64,000 nucleotides of DNA from Xanthomonas sp. DAR 80977 (GTDB lineage Bacteria > Pseudomonadota > Gammaproteobacteria > Xanthomonadales > Xanthomonadaceae): assembly GCF_041240605.1 (NCBI RefSeq), contig NZ_CP162487.1:2487001-2551000 (forward strand), written 5' to 3'. Positions 29,088-38,860 of the stretch are shown here, in pieces. The position numbers and the translations under genes are program-made. Under the pieces are notes generated by a model. The model did no database searches. It saw only the letters and a list, made by a program, of their open reading frames with translations, and was not told the DNA's origin. Each line of letters starts with the position of its first letter. Position 1 is the stretch's first letter.

Positions 29088-30442
29088 TGAAGGTAATCAT
29101 GTTCAAGCGCATCGCCACGGTCGCCCTGCTGGGCCTGGCGCTGTCCGGCTGCAGCACGGTCAAGGGCTGGTTCGCGGGCAAGGACGCGGCCGCCAAGAAG
29201 GCCGCCGAGCCGGCCGAGCTGGTCGATTTCAAGCCGTCGGTGAAGGTCGTCAAGCTGTGGTCCACCGACGCCGGCAAGGGCGAGAAGCGGATCGGCGTGC
29301 GCCAGCATCCGGCCGTGGCCGACGGCAAGGTGTACCTGGCCGCGGCTTCCGGTTCGGTCTACGCGCTGGACCTGCAGACCGGCAAGACGCTGTGGGAATA
29401 CGACGCCAAGAAGGCGCGCAAGGAGCGCCTGGCGCAGGTGCAGGAACAGCCGGAGAGCCAGGTCGAGGGCGAGTCGAGCAAGGGCCTGTCCAAGGACGAG
29501 CGCGCCGCCTACAAGCAGCGCCTGCGCAACGAGAAGCAGCAGGCCAAGGAGCGCAAGCGGCTGGAGAAGAACCGTCCGCTGCCGCGCTTCGCCGGCGGTC
29601 CCGGGGTGGGCGAGGGGCTGGTGGTGGTGGGCGGCCTGAACGGCGAAGTGATCGCGCTCGATGCCGCCAGCGGCGCCGAGAAGTGGCGCGCCAAGGTGCC
29701 CAACGAAGTGATCGCCGCGCCGGTGGTCTCGCAGAACCTGGTGTTCGTGCGCAGCAACGACGGCCACGTGACCGCGTTCGATGCCAGCAACGGGCAGCAG
29801 CGCTGGTTCCACACGCAGGAGCTGCCGACCCTGACCGTGCGCGGCAACGCGCCGGTGGTGGCCGGTCCGGGCGTGCTGTTCATCGGCAACGACGACGGCA
29901 CCCTGTCGGCGCTGGCGATGCAGGACGGGCGCGTGCTGTGGGAGCAGACCATCGGCGTGCCGGAAGGCCGTACCGAGCTGGAGCGCATGGCCGACGTGGA
30001 CGGCGCGCCGGTGCTGGAAGGCACCACCCTGTACGCGGCCAGCTTCAAGAACCAGACCCTGGCGCTGGAAGGCCCCAGCGGCCGTCCGCTGTGGACCCGC
30101 GATCATGGCAGCGCCGGCGGCGTCGGCGTCAGCTCCAGCAGCGTGGTGGTGGCCGACAACGCCGGTTCGGTGTGGGCGCTGGACAAGGCCTCCGGTTCGG
30201 CGACCTGGTCGCAGCCGGCGCTGGCGCGGCGTTCGCTGACCGGCGTGGCGATCCAGGGCGACTACGCCGTGGTCGGCGACTACAAGGGCTATCTGCATTG
30301 GCTCAAGCTCGACAACGGCGAGATCGCGGCGCGCGAACGGGTCGGACGCAAGGCGCTGGTAGCGCAGCCGGTGGTGGCCGATGGCATCCTGCTGGTCCAG
30401 AACACGAAAGGCGACCTGACCGCGTTCCGGTTGGGTCAATAA
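29087..30442 (+). CDS. bamB: Outer-membrane assembly lipoprotein BamB
   Basis: The 451-residue protein has a lipoprotein signal (LLGLALSGC, Cys at 22) and a PQQ-type beta-propeller with GSVYALDLQTGKTLW-like blade repeats. BamB is a subunit of the BAM complex. It is about 60 residues longer than the E. coli protein because a highly charged Lys/Arg/Glu/Gln insert occupies about residues 105-165, between the first and second blades. ATG at 29099 (MFKRIATV), with AAGG upstream, is an alternative start. der follows, the conserved order. Confidence 0.93.
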   Translation: MKVIMFKRIATVALLGLALSGCSTVKGWFAGKDAAAKKAAEPAELVDFKPSVKVVKLWSTDAGKGEKRIGVRQHPAVADGKVYLAAASGSVYALDLQTGKTLWEYDAKKARKERLAQVQEQPESQVEGESSKGLSKDERAAYKQRLRNEKQQAKERKRLEKNRPLPRFAGGPGVGEGLVVVGGLNGEVIALDAASGAEKWRAKVPNEVIAAPVVSQNLVFVRSNDGHVTAFDASNGQQRWFHTQELPTLTVRGNAPVVAGPGVLFIGNDDGTLSALAMQDGRVLWEQTIGVPEGRTELERMADVDGAPVLEGTTLYAASFKNQTLALEGPSGRPLWTRDHGSAGGVGVSSSSVVVADNAGSVWALDKASGSATWSQPALARRSLTGVAIQGDYAVVGDYKGYLHWLKLDNGEIAARERVGRKALVAQPVVADGILLVQNTKGDLTAFRLGQ

Positions 30443-30457
30443 GGGAAGGAATTCGCG

Positions 30458-31855
30458 ATGCTGCCGCTGGTCGCCCTGGTTGGACGGCCGAATGTCGGCA
30501 AGTCCACGCTGTTCAACGCGCTCACGCGCAGCCGCGACGCGCTGGTCCATGACCAGCCCGGCGTCACCCGCGATCGCAACTACGGGGTCTGCCGGCTGGA
30601 GCCGGACACCCCGTTCGTGATCGTCGACACCGGCGGCATTTCCGGCGAGGAAGAAGGCCTGGCCGGCGCCACCGCCGACCAGGCGCGCTCGGCGGCCGGC
30701 GAGGCGGATCTGGTGCTGTTCGTGGTCGACGGGCGCGAGGGTTCGTCCTCGCTCGACGACGAGATCCTGGCCTGGCTGCGCAAGCTGGCGCGGCCGACCC
30801 TGCTGCTGATCAACAAGATCGACGGCACCGACGAGGACCAGGTACGCGCCGAATTCGCGCGCTATGGCCTGGGCGAGGCGATCGCGGTCTCCGCCGCGCA
30901 TCGCCACGGCATCGACGACCTGCTCGAGGAAGTGCTGTCGCGCCTGCCGGAGGAGGGGGCCGGCGAGACGCTGGACACCGATCCCAAGCGCATGCGCATC
31001 GCCTTCGTCGGCCGCCCCAACGTGGGCAAGTCGACGCTGGTCAACCGGCTGCTCGGCGAGGAGCGGATGATCGCCTCCGAAGTGCCGGGCACCACCCGCG
31101 ATTCGATCGCGGTCGACCTGCAGCGCGACGACCGCCTGTACCGGCTGATCGACACCGCCGGCCTGCGCCGCCGCGGCCGGGTCGAGGAGGCGGTGGAGAA
31201 GTTCAGCGTGTTCAAGACGCTGCAGGCGATCGAGCAATGCGAGGTCGCGGTGCTGCTGCTCGATGCCACCGAGGGCGTCACCGACCAGGACGCCAGCGTG
31301 CTCGGCGCGATCCTGGACGCCGGCCGCGCCCTGGTGGTGGCGGTGAACAAGTGGGACGGGCTGACCGACTACCAGCGCGAGCAGGCCGAGGCGCTGCTGT
31401 CGCGCAAGCTCGGCTTCGTGCCCTGGGCCGAAGCGGTGCGGATCTCGGCCAAGCACGGCTCCGGCCTGCGCGAGCTGTTCCGCGCGATCCACAACGCGCA
31501 TGCCTCGGCGATCCGCGAATTCAGCACCAGCGAAGTCAACCAGGCGCTGGAAGTGGCCTACGAGACCAATCCGCCGCCGAGCATCCGCGGCCATGTCTCC
31601 AAGCTGCGCTACGTGCATCCGGGCGGCAGCAATCCGCCGACCTTCATCGTCCACGGCACCCGCCTGAAGGTGCTGCCGGAGTCGTACAAGCGCTATCTGG
31701 AGAACTTCTTCCGCAAGCGCTTCAAGCTGGTCGGCACGCCGGTGCGCTTCATGTTCCGCGAAGGCGCCAATCCGTATGAAGGCAAGAAGAACGTGTTGAC
31801 CGAGCGCCAGGTGGCCAAGAAGCGGCGCCTGATGAAGCACGTCCGCGGCAAGTAG
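30458..31855 (+). CDS. der: Ribosome biogenesis GTPase Der (EngA)
   Basis: The 465-residue protein has two tandem GTPase domains, each with GRPNVGKST (residues 8-16 and about 183-191), NKID and NKWD G4 motifs, and a C-terminal KH-like domain ([14 protein letters not shown]). It acts in assembly of the 50S subunit. It follows bamB by 15 bases and precedes mobA by three bases. Confidence 0.97.
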   Translation: MLPLVALVGRPNVGKSTLFNALTRSRDALVHDQPGVTRDRNYGVCRLEPDTPFVIVDTGGISGEEEGLAGATADQARSAAGEADLVLFVVDGREGSSSLDDEILAWLRKLARPTLLLINKIDGTDEDQVRAEFARYGLGEAIAVSAAHRHGIDDLLEEVLSRLPEEGAGETLDTDPKRMRIAFVGRPNVGKSTLVNRLLGEERMIASEVPGTTRDSIAVDLQRDDRLYRLIDTAGLRRRGRVEEAVEKFSVFKTLQAIEQCEVAVLLLDATEGVTDQDASVLGAILDAGRALVVAVNKWDGLTDYQREQAEALLSRKLGFVPWAEAVRISAKHGSGLRELFRAIHNAHASAIREFSTSEVNQALEVAYETNPPPSIRGHVSKLRYVHPGGSNPPTFIVHGTRLKVLPESYKRYLENFFRKRFKLVGTPVRFMFREGANPYEGKKNVLTERQVAKKRRLMKHVRGK

Positions 31856-31858
31856 CCG

Positions 31859-32464
31859 ATGGACGCGCGGCGCGAGGTCACGCTGGGCATCCTCGCCGGC
31901 GGCCGCGCGCAACGCCTGGGCGGCCGCGACAAGGCCTGGCTGGTAGGCGACGGGCAGCCGCTGGTGCAGCGCCTGGCGCAGGCGCTGGCACCGTCGCTGG
32001 CGGCGGTGCTGGTCAGCGCCAACCGCGAACTGCCGCGCTATGCCGCGATCGGATTGCAGGCCGTGCCCGATCGGATCCAGGCGCCGGCGGATGCCGAACG
32101 CTCGCTCGGGCCGATCGCCGGCCTGGACGCGCTGGCCGCGGCCTGCGCCACGCCGTGGCTGCTGACCCTGCCGGTGGACCTGCGCCGGCTTCCGCCTGAG
32201 TTGCTGGACAGATTGATCGATGCCAGCGGCGCCAGTGATGGGGCCTACGCCGAGGACGACGACGGCGTGCAGCCGCTGGTGGCGCTGTACCGCGTCTCCA
32301 GCTTGCGTCCTGCGCTGGCCGCGGCGCTGGCCGCCGGACGGTATGCGCCGCGCACCCTGCAGCGGCAGTTGGCGCTGGCCTGCGTATCGCTGCCCGGGCT
32401 GACGCTGGGCAACCTCAACACGCCGCAGGACCTGCAGGCAGCGGGTATCCTGCCGGCGCCATGA
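31859..32464 (+). CDS. mobA: Molybdenum cofactor guanylyltransferase
   Basis: The 201-residue enzyme adds GMP to molybdopterin. The N-terminal GILAGGRAQRLGGRDKAW is the nucleotidyltransferase signature, followed by SANRE and an SLGPIAGLDAL segment. The stop overlaps moeA by four bases (ATGA), and moeB follows in the same direction, giving a molybdenum-cofactor block. Confidence 0.92.
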   Translation: MDARREVTLGILAGGRAQRLGGRDKAWLVGDGQPLVQRLAQALAPSLAAVLVSANRELPRYAAIGLQAVPDRIQAPADAERSLGPIAGLDALAAACATPWLLTLPVDLRRLPPELLDRLIDASGASDGAYAEDDDGVQPLVALYRVSSLRPALAAALAAGRYAPRTLQRQLALACVSLPGLTLGNLNTPQDLQAAGILPAP

Positions 32465-33678
32465 ACGACTATCCCACCCGCATTGCCTATTCCGAGGCGC
32501 TGGCCATCGTCGCCAGCGTCGCCCAGTCGCGCCGACTGCCCACCGAACGCCTGGCGTTGCCGCGCGCCGACGGCCGCATCCTGCTCGAACCGCTGGATGC
32601 GCCGATCGACCTGCCGCCGTTCGCCAACAGCGCGATGGACGGTTTCGCGCTGCGCCATGCCGATCTGGCCGCGGATGCGCCGAGCCTGTTGCGCCTGGCC
32701 GGCGAACAGTTCGCCGGCGAGGACCTGGGCCAGCCGATCGGCGCCGGCCAATGCCTGCGCATCACCACCGGCGCGCCGCTGCCGCCCGGCGCCGATACGG
32801 TGGTGATCAAGGAGAACGTCGTCGAGCGCGACGGCCAGGTGCAGGTGCCGGCCGGGCTCGTCGCCGGCGCGCACGTGCGCGACCGTGGCGAGGACGTACG
32901 CGCCGGCGAGCGCGTGCTCGAGGCCGGCGTGGCCCTGACCCCGTCGCGGATCGGCCTGGCCGCCGCGCTCGGCGTGGCGCAGGTGGCGGTGGCGGCGCGG
33001 CCGACGGTGGCGGTGTTCGCCACCGGCGACGAACTGGTCGAGCCGGGCATGCCGCTCAAGCCCGGGCAGATCTACAACAGCAACCGCGACATGCTGATGG
33101 CGCAGCTGCGCCTGCTCGGCCTGGAGCCGACCGCGTGGCCGACGTTGCCGGACGACCCGCAGCGGATCCAGACGATGCTCGCCGATGCCGCCTCGGCGTT
33201 CGACGTGGTGCTGACCTGCGGCGGCGTGTCCGCCGGCGAGAAGGACTACCTGCCGCGGCTGCTGGCCGAGCGCGGCCGCATCCACTTCTGGAAGGTGCGC
33301 ATGCGCCCGGGCATGCCGCTGCTGTTCGGCGAGCTGGACCGCGCCCTGTTCCTGGGCCTGCCGGGCAATCCGGTATCGGTGCTGGCCACGTTCATGGCGA
33401 TCGGGCGACCGTTGCTGGACGCGCTGCAGCAGCGTGCCGAGCCGCGCCCGCAGTGGCGCGCGCGGCTGGCCTCGGGCTGGGACAAGCGCCACGACCGCCT
33501 GGAGTTCCTGCGCGGGCGCATGCGCTGCGACGCGCACGGACAATTGTGGGTGGAGCCGAACCCGGCCGACGGCTCGCACCGCCTGCGCGGCGCCGCCGAC
33601 AGCGACGTGCTGCTGCGCCTGGACGAGGGCGCGCGCCGCTTCGACGCCGGCGAAGTGGTCGAGGTGTTCCCGTACTGA
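32461..33678 (+). CDS. moeA: Molybdopterin molybdenumtransferase MoeA
   Basis: The 405-residue enzyme inserts molybdate into adenylated molybdopterin. It has the domain II/I start (FANSAMDGFALRHAD near 55-69), GAPLPPGADTVV, the catalytic MogA-like domain (VFATGDELV, GGVSAGEKDYL) and a C-terminal beta-barrel (GLPGNPVSVLATF before it). Its start overlaps mobA, so the two are cotranslated. Confidence 0.95.
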   Translation: MNDYPTRIAYSEALAIVASVAQSRRLPTERLALPRADGRILLEPLDAPIDLPPFANSAMDGFALRHADLAADAPSLLRLAGEQFAGEDLGQPIGAGQCLRITTGAPLPPGADTVVIKENVVERDGQVQVPAGLVAGAHVRDRGEDVRAGERVLEAGVALTPSRIGLAAALGVAQVAVAARPTVAVFATGDELVEPGMPLKPGQIYNSNRDMLMAQLRLLGLEPTAWPTLPDDPQRIQTMLADAASAFDVVLTCGGVSAGEKDYLPRLLAERGRIHFWKVRMRPGMPLLFGELDRALFLGLPGNPVSVLATFMAIGRPLLDALQQRAEPRPQWRARLASGWDKRHDRLEFLRGRMRCDAHGQLWVEPNPADGSHRLRGAADSDVLLRLDEGARRFDAGEVVEVFPY

Positions 33679-34043
33679 GCCTTGCGTGCGTGTCCGGGCA
33701 GGGCGCGCACGCGCGTCCGGGTCGGTCGGGCCGCGCAGGTCGCACGGCCGGCGCATTTTCGGTTCAGGCATTTTTTGCAGCCGGCGGAGCGTGCGAGCGG
33801 CTCCCGGTGCCCTTGGGCCATCGGCCGTGGCGGCGAAGCTGGAAGGCGTCCGGTTCCGTCAGCGTTCCTGGCTCGTGGCCCGAGTCCACACGGGGTCTCT
33901 TCCGCAGGTGTCGTTGCCCGTGAACAGATGCGAGAAGACGCGATCGGCCGACGTCGCCGCCGGATCCGACCCTGCCTGCCCGGGAACCGCGCACAGGTTC
34001 CGGTGCGAAGGACGCGCCACGGGTTTGCGCCGATAATGCGCGC
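33679..34043. other. 365-base gap between moeA and moeB, no gene seen
   Basis: Very GC-rich in the first half and mixed in the second. Overlapping frames exist but none has codon use, a ribosome site or homology I can support. A moeB promoter may lie in the last 60 bases; no clear -10/-35 pair was found. Confidence 0.4.
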
Positions 34044-35183
34044 ATGAGCATTCGTGAACTGACCCCGCAGCAGGCCCGCGAGCGCGTCGCCCACGGCGCG
34101 CGCTTGATCGACGTACGCGAGGAGCACGAACGCGCCTCCGGCATGGCCGAGGGCGCGCTCGGCGTGGCCCGCGCGCAATTGCAGGACGATCCGGCCGCGC
34201 ATCTGGGCGCGGCCGACGCCGAGGTGATCCTGATCTGCCAGAGCGGCAAGCGCTCGCACGAGGCGGCACTGTTCCTGCAGCAGGCCGGCTATGCCGCGGT
34301 CGCCTCGGTGCAGGGCGGCACCACGCGCTGGCAGCGCGACGGGCTGCCGCTGCAGCGGCCGGAACTGGCACCGCAGCAGCAGGATTTCTTCGAGCGCTAT
34401 TCGCGCCATCTGCGCCTGCCCGAAGTCGGCGTCGACGGCCAGCGGCGCTTGCAGGCGTCGCGCGTGCTGCTGGTCGGCGCCGGCGGGTTGGGGTCGCCGG
34501 CCGGCTTCTACCTGGCCGCGGCCGGGGTCGGCGCATTGCGCATCGCCGACGACGACGTGGTCGATCGCAGCAACCTGCAGCGGCAGATCCTGCACACCGA
34601 GGCGCGGGTCGGGCAGTCCAAGGTGGAGTCGGCGGCCGCGGCGCTGGGCGCGCTGAATCCGGGCGTGCGGGTCGAGGCGCTGCGCGAACGGGTGACCTCG
34701 GCCAATGTCGAACGCCTGCTGCAGGACGTGGACGTGGTGCTGGACGGCTCGGACAATTTCCCGGCGCGCTACCTGCTCAACGACGCCTGCGTGAAGCTGG
34801 GCAAGCCGCTGGTGTACGGCGCGGTGCAGCGCTTCGAGGGCCAGGTCAGCGTGTTCGACGCCGGCCGCCGGCGCGGCCAGGCGCCGTGCTATCGCTGCCT
34901 GTTCCCGGAACCGCCGCCGCCGGAGTTCGCGCCCAGTTGCGCCGAGGCCGGCGTGCTCGGCGTGCTGCCCGGCATCGTCGGCCTGCTGCAGGCCAGCGAG
35001 GTGCTGAAGCTGCTGCTGGACATCGGCGAGCCGCTGCGCGGCCGCCTGCTGTACTTCGACGCGCTGGCGATGCGCTTCCGCGAAACCCGCCTGGCCGCCG
35101 ACCCGCAGTGCCCGGTGTGCGCCCCCGGCCTGGCGTTCCCCGGCTACATCGACTACGCGCACTTCTGCGGCGTGGAGGACTGA
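34044..35183 (+). CDS. moeB: Rhodanese-MoeB fusion, molybdopterin-synthase adenylyltransferase
   Basis: The 379-residue protein joins an N-terminal rhodanese domain (about 1-105, active loop ICQSGKRS with Cys) to an E1-like ThiF/MoeB domain (GAGGLGSPAGFYLAAAGVG, then DRSNLQRQILH). Zinc cysteines appear as CYRCLFPE and CPVCAP. MoeB adenylates the MoaD C-terminus; the rhodanese domain would supply sulfur, as in eukaryotic MOCS3. In MOCS3 the rhodanese is C-terminal, so here the order is swapped. Confidence 0.92.
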   Translation: MSIRELTPQQARERVAHGARLIDVREEHERASGMAEGALGVARAQLQDDPAAHLGAADAEVILICQSGKRSHEAALFLQQAGYAAVASVQGGTTRWQRDGLPLQRPELAPQQQDFFERYSRHLRLPEVGVDGQRRLQASRVLLVGAGGLGSPAGFYLAAAGVGALRIADDDVVDRSNLQRQILHTEARVGQSKVESAAAALGALNPGVRVEALRERVTSANVERLLQDVDVVLDGSDNFPARYLLNDACVKLGKPLVYGAVQRFEGQVSVFDAGRRRGQAPCYRCLFPEPPPPEFAPSCAEAGVLGVLPGIVGLLQASEVLKLLLDIGEPLRGRLLYFDALAMRFRETRLAADPQCPVCAPGLAFPGYIDYAHFCGVED

Positions 35184-35202
35184 GCCGCCACTGCGCGTCC
35201 CG

Positions 35203-35905
35203 CGACTGCGATCGGTCGCCACGCACGACTGCGATCGGTCGCTGCGCAGGCGGTGCCGAGCGACAAGCCCCTCTCCCCTCGGGAGAGGGGTCGGGGTGAG
35301 GGTCCGGCGCGCAGCGACTCGCGGAGGTTGGATGCACGAGGCTTCGCCCGGACCCTCATCCGCCCCTTCGGGGCACCTTCTCCCGGTGGGAGAAGGAGAG
35401 CCGTTAGCCCCTCTTCCCCCGGGAGAGGGGTTGGGGTGAGGGTCCGGCGCGCAGCGACTCGCGGAGGTTGGATGCACGAGGCTTCGCCCGGACCCTCATC
35501 CGCCCCTTCGGGGCACCTTCTCCCGGTGGGAGAAGGGAGAGCCGTTAGCCCCTCTTCCCCCGGGAGAGGGGTTGGGGTGAGGGTCCGGCGCGCAGCGACT
35601 CGCGGAGATTGGATGTACGAGGCTTCGCCCGGCCCCTCATCCGCCCCTGCGGGGCACCTTCTCCCGGTGGGAGAAGGAAGAGCCGTTAGCCCCTCTCCCC
35701 CGGGAGAGGGGTTGGGGCGAGGGTCCGGCGCGCAGCGACTCGCGGAGGTTGGATGCACGAGGCTTCGCCCGGACCCTCATCCGCCCCTTCGGGGCACCTT
35801 CTCCCGGTGGGAGAAGGGAGAGCCGTTAGCCCCTCTCCCCCCGGGAGAGGGGGTGGGGTGAGGGTCCGGCGCGAAGCGACTCGTGGGGGCTGGATGCACG
35901 AGGCC
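35203..35905. repeat. Tandem array of 140-141 bp units between moeB and kefB
   Basis: Five copies of a unit begin with GGGAGAGGGG at 35281, 35421, 35562, 35702 and 35843; the last is partial and diverges after about 35900. Each unit has two hairpins: CCCTCTCCC/GGGAGAGGG and CCTTCTCCC/GGGAGAAGG. Just before it, a 23-bp motif (CGACTGCGATCGGTCGC) occurs twice at 35203 and 35226. Long open frames on both strands across the array follow from the repetition and are not genes. The rest of the gap, 35906-36105, holds nothing I can identify beyond the kefB leader. Confidence 0.9.
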
Positions 35906-36105
35906 TGCGCCCCATGCACTCATCCGTCCCTGCAGGGCGCCTTTCCTCGAAACGGGAAGCAATGGTGCCGCTGGGAAGAGGTGGACCGATGCGCTTCGTG
36001 GAAATGCACACGCGCCAAGCCACACTGCACCGGAGCCGCGAGGCGCCATGACCCATCCGCACATCGGTGCATGGGGCTGGCCGGCCTTGTGCGTAGAATC
36101 CACGC

Positions 36106-37956
36106 ATGACCAGTGCAGCCGACAGCAGTGAATTGATCAAGGTGGTGGCGTTGCTCGGCGCCGCGGTGGTGGCGGTGCCGGTGTTCCGCCGCCTGGGCCT
36201 GGGCTCGGTGCTCGGCTATCTCGCCGCGGGCCTGGCGATCGGGCCGTTCGGGCTGGGCTGGTTCGCCGATCCGCAGGCGATCCTGCACGTGGCCGAGCTG
36301 GGCGTGGTGATGTTCCTGTTCGTGATCGGGCTGGAGATGCGGCCGTCGCACCTGTGGAGCCTGCGCAAGCAGATCTTCGGCCTGGGCACGGCGCAGATCG
36401 TGGTCTGCGCGACGCTGCTGACCGGGGTCGGACTGGGCTTCGGCTTCTCCTTGCCGGTGGCGTTCATCGCCGCGTCCGGCTTCGTGCTCACCTCCACCGC
36501 GGTGGTGATGCAGTTGCTCGGCGAGCGCGGCGACATCGCGCTGCCGGCCGGGCAGAAGATCGTCGCGATCCTGCTGTTCGAGGATCTGCTGATCGTGCCG
36601 CTGCTGGCGGTGGTGGCCTGGATGGCGCCGGTGCCGGTCGCCGCCGATGCGCCCTCGCGCTGGGTCGGCATCGGCGTCGGCGCCGCGGCGATCGTCGGCC
36701 TGCTGGTGGCCGGGCGCTGGCTGCTGAACCCGCTGTTCCGCCTGCTGGCCGCGGCCAAGGCACGCGAGGTGATGACCGCGGCGGCATTGCTGGTGGTGCT
36801 GGGCGCGGCGCTGCTGATGCAGCTCGGCGGGCTGTCGATGGCGATGGGCGCGTTCCTGGCCGGGGTGCTGCTGTCCGAGTCCACCTTCCGCCACCAGATC
36901 GAGGCCGACATCGAGCCGTTCCGCGGCATCCTGCTGGGGCTGTTCTTCCTCGGCGTGGGCATGGCCCTGAACCTGGCGGTGGTGGCGGCCAACTGGACCC
37001 TGATCCTCAGCGGCGTGCTCGCGTTCATGGCGGCCAAGGCCGCCTGCATCTACCTGGTCGCGCGGCTCACCGGCAGCGGCCACGCGCAGGCGCTGGACCG
37101 CGGCGTGCTGATGGCGCAGGGCGGCGAGTTCGCGTTCGTGCTGTTCTCGGCGGCCGGTGCGGCCGGGGTCATCGATGCGCAGGTCAATGCCAACCTGACC
37201 GCGATCGTGGTGCTGTCGATGGCGCTGACGCCGCTGTTCGTGCTGCTGTACCGGCGCTGGGCGCCGGTGGAGGCGCCGTCGCTGGATGGCGTGGAAGCGG
37301 CCGACGGGCTGACCGGCAGCGTGCTGATCATCGGCTTCGGCCGCTTCGGCCAGGTCGCCAGCCAGTCGCTGCTGGCGCGCGACGTGGACGTGACCATCAT
37401 CGACAACGACATCGAGATGATCCAGAGCGCGGCCGAGTTCGGCTTCAAGATCTACTACGGCGACGGCACCCGCCTGGACGTGCTGCATGCCTCCGGCGCG
37501 CACAGCGTGCGCGCGATCGCGGTGTGCATCGACAACCGCGAGGCGGCCAACCGCATCGTCGAGCTGGCCACGCAGGAATTCCCGCACGCCAAGCTGCTGG
37601 TGCGCTCGTACGACCGCGAGCATTCGCTGGAGCTGATCGCCGCCGGCGTGGACTACCAGATCCGCGAGACCTTCGAGTCGGCGGTCGAATTCGGCCAGGC
37701 CGCGCTGATCGAACTGGGCATGGCCGAGGACGAGGCCGCCGGCATCGCCCGCGAGATCCGCCGCCGCGATGCCGAGCGCCTGGAACTGGAGATCGCCGCC
37801 GGCGACGTCCGCGCCGGCAGCGGCATGATGTACGGCAACATCGCGCCGACGGTGCCCAAGCCGACCCCGTTCACCCCGCCGCGGCGCGAGAGCCGCACGC
37901 TCAATCCGGAAGCGGTGCCGGCGGCGGAGGCGGCGGACGAGCGCCGCGGCGACTAG
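36106..37956 (+). CDS. Monovalent cation:proton antiporter, KefB/KefC type with RCK domain
   Basis: The 616-residue protein has about 12 TM helices (residues 5-385) of the CPA2 antiporter fold and a cytoplasmic RCK/TrkA-N domain starting VLIIGFGRFGQVASQ near 407. It has EMRPSHLW and ASGFVLTSTAVVMQLL segments typical of KefB/C, which exchange K+ for H+ and are gated by nucleotides or glutathione adducts. The C-terminal tail is charged and likely disordered. The regulatory partner KefG/F is not nearby. Confidence 0.9.
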   Translation: MTSAADSSELIKVVALLGAAVVAVPVFRRLGLGSVLGYLAAGLAIGPFGLGWFADPQAILHVAELGVVMFLFVIGLEMRPSHLWSLRKQIFGLGTAQIVVCATLLTGVGLGFGFSLPVAFIAASGFVLTSTAVVMQLLGERGDIALPAGQKIVAILLFEDLLIVPLLAVVAWMAPVPVAADAPSRWVGIGVGAAAIVGLLVAGRWLLNPLFRLLAAAKAREVMTAAALLVVLGAALLMQLGGLSMAMGAFLAGVLLSESTFRHQIEADIEPFRGILLGLFFLGVGMALNLAVVAANWTLILSGVLAFMAAKAACIYLVARLTGSGHAQALDRGVLMAQGGEFAFVLFSAAGAAGVIDAQVNANLTAIVVLSMALTPLFVLLYRRWAPVEAPSLDGVEAADGLTGSVLIIGFGRFGQVASQSLLARDVDVTIIDNDIEMIQSAAEFGFKIYYGDGTRLDVLHASGAHSVRAIAVCIDNREAANRIVELATQEFPHAKLLVRSYDREHSLELIAAGVDYQIRETFESAVEFGQAALIELGMAEDEAAGIAREIRRRDAERLELEIAAGDVRAGSGMMYGNIAPTVPKPTPFTPPRRESRTLNPEAVPAAEAADERRGD

Positions 37957-37975
37957 CCGCGGCTGGACATCCTGT

Positions 37976-38046
37976 TGTGGGAGCGACTTCAGTCGCGACA
38001 GAGGCGTTACCGGTGAAGCCCTGTCGCGACTGAAGTCGCTCCCACA
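37976..38046. terminator. Inverted repeat between convergent genes
   Basis: Arms of 26 bases beginning TGTGGGAGCGACTTCAGTCG flank a 19-base loop, 19 bases past the kefB-like stop and before a convergent hydrolase gene. Same family as 7271-7332 but a different core; probably a terminator. Confidence 0.6.
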
Positions 38047-38084
38047 GGCACTGCGCCAGCTGGACGTCCCCGAACTGGAACGCG

Positions 38085-38858
38085 TCAGCGCAAGAACGCC
38101 CGCAACGCCTGCGCATAGCGCGGATCGGCGCTGACGTCGTCGTGCCCTGCGCGTGGCATCGCGACCACGGTGGGCGTCTGCGCCAGGGAATCGAGCAGGC
38201 GCTGCGTGCTCGCCGCCGGCACCACCTGGTCGCGCCCGGCCCGCAGTACCAGCAAGGGACCGCGGTAGGCGCGCAGCGCGCTGGCCGAGTCGTAGCGGTC
38301 GCGCAGCAGCCAGCGCACCGGCGCCCACGGGTAGTGCGCCTGCGCGGCTGCGGCCAGGCTGTCGAACGGGGTGACCAGCACCAGCCGCGCCAGCGGCCGC
38401 CGCGCCGCCAGCTGGCTGGCGACGCCGCTGCCCAGGCTGCGCCCGAGCACCGCGATCTCGGCCTGCGGTTGCGCGGCGCGCACATGGTCGTACAGCGCCA
38501 GCGCATCGCCGATCAGCGCCGCCTCGCTGGGCGTGCCGTCGCTGGCGCCGTAGCCGCGGTAGGCCAGCAGGTACACGCTGTAGTCGGGCAGCAGCGGCGC
38601 AAGCTGCGCGCGCGCCTGGCGCAGGTCCTCGGCGTTGCCGCCGAAGTACAGCAGGACCTTGTCGCGGCCCGGATTGACCCGCCAGCCGCGCAGGCGCAAC
38701 GCCGGGCTGCGCTGCAGGGTGAAATCGGTCTGCGCCGCGGTGACCCGGGTCGCCTGCGGGAAATACAGCAGATCGCGCTGGCCCAGGTAGAGCAGGGCGC
38801 AGACCACCAGGTAGGCGACGGCCGCGATCACCGCCACGATGCCCAGATGACGCAGCAT
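38085..38858 (-). CDS. Alpha/beta hydrolase with N-terminal membrane anchor
   Basis: The 257-residue protein has an N-terminal hydrophobic helix (HLGIVAVIAAVAYLVVCALL) and an alpha/beta-hydrolase domain of the BEM46/serine aminopeptidase type: oxyanion strand LLYFGGNAED, nucleophile elbow GRSLGSG, acid in RAGRDQVVP and His in RAGHDDVS. It is probably a membrane-attached esterase or peptidase; substrate unknown. A 56-residue frame with a good ribosome site ends two bases upstream. Confidence 0.87.
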   Translation of the reverse strand: MLRHLGIVAVIAAVAYLVVCALLYLGQRDLLYFPQATRVTAAQTDFTLQRSPALRLRGWRVNPGRDKVLLYFGGNAEDLRQARAQLAPLLPDYSVYLLAYRGYGASDGTPSEAALIGDALALYDHVRAAQPQAEIAVLGRSLGSGVASQLAARRPLARLVLVTPFDSLAAAAQAHYPWAPVRWLLRDRYDSASALRAYRGPLLVLRAGRDQVVPAASTQRLLDSLAQTPTVVAMPRAGHDDVSADPRYAQALRAFLR

Positions 38859-38860
38859 CG

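Noticed and set aside
33682..34047. Open frames in the moeA-moeB gap
   Set aside because: Arg/Gly-rich, overlapping in several frames, no ribosome site; treated as noncoding.
35253..35861. Proline/glycine-rich frames in the tandem array
   Set aside because: Frames exist on both strands because the repeat unit lacks stops; no ribosome site or homology. Also not a CRISPR array, since units are 140 bp and contiguous.
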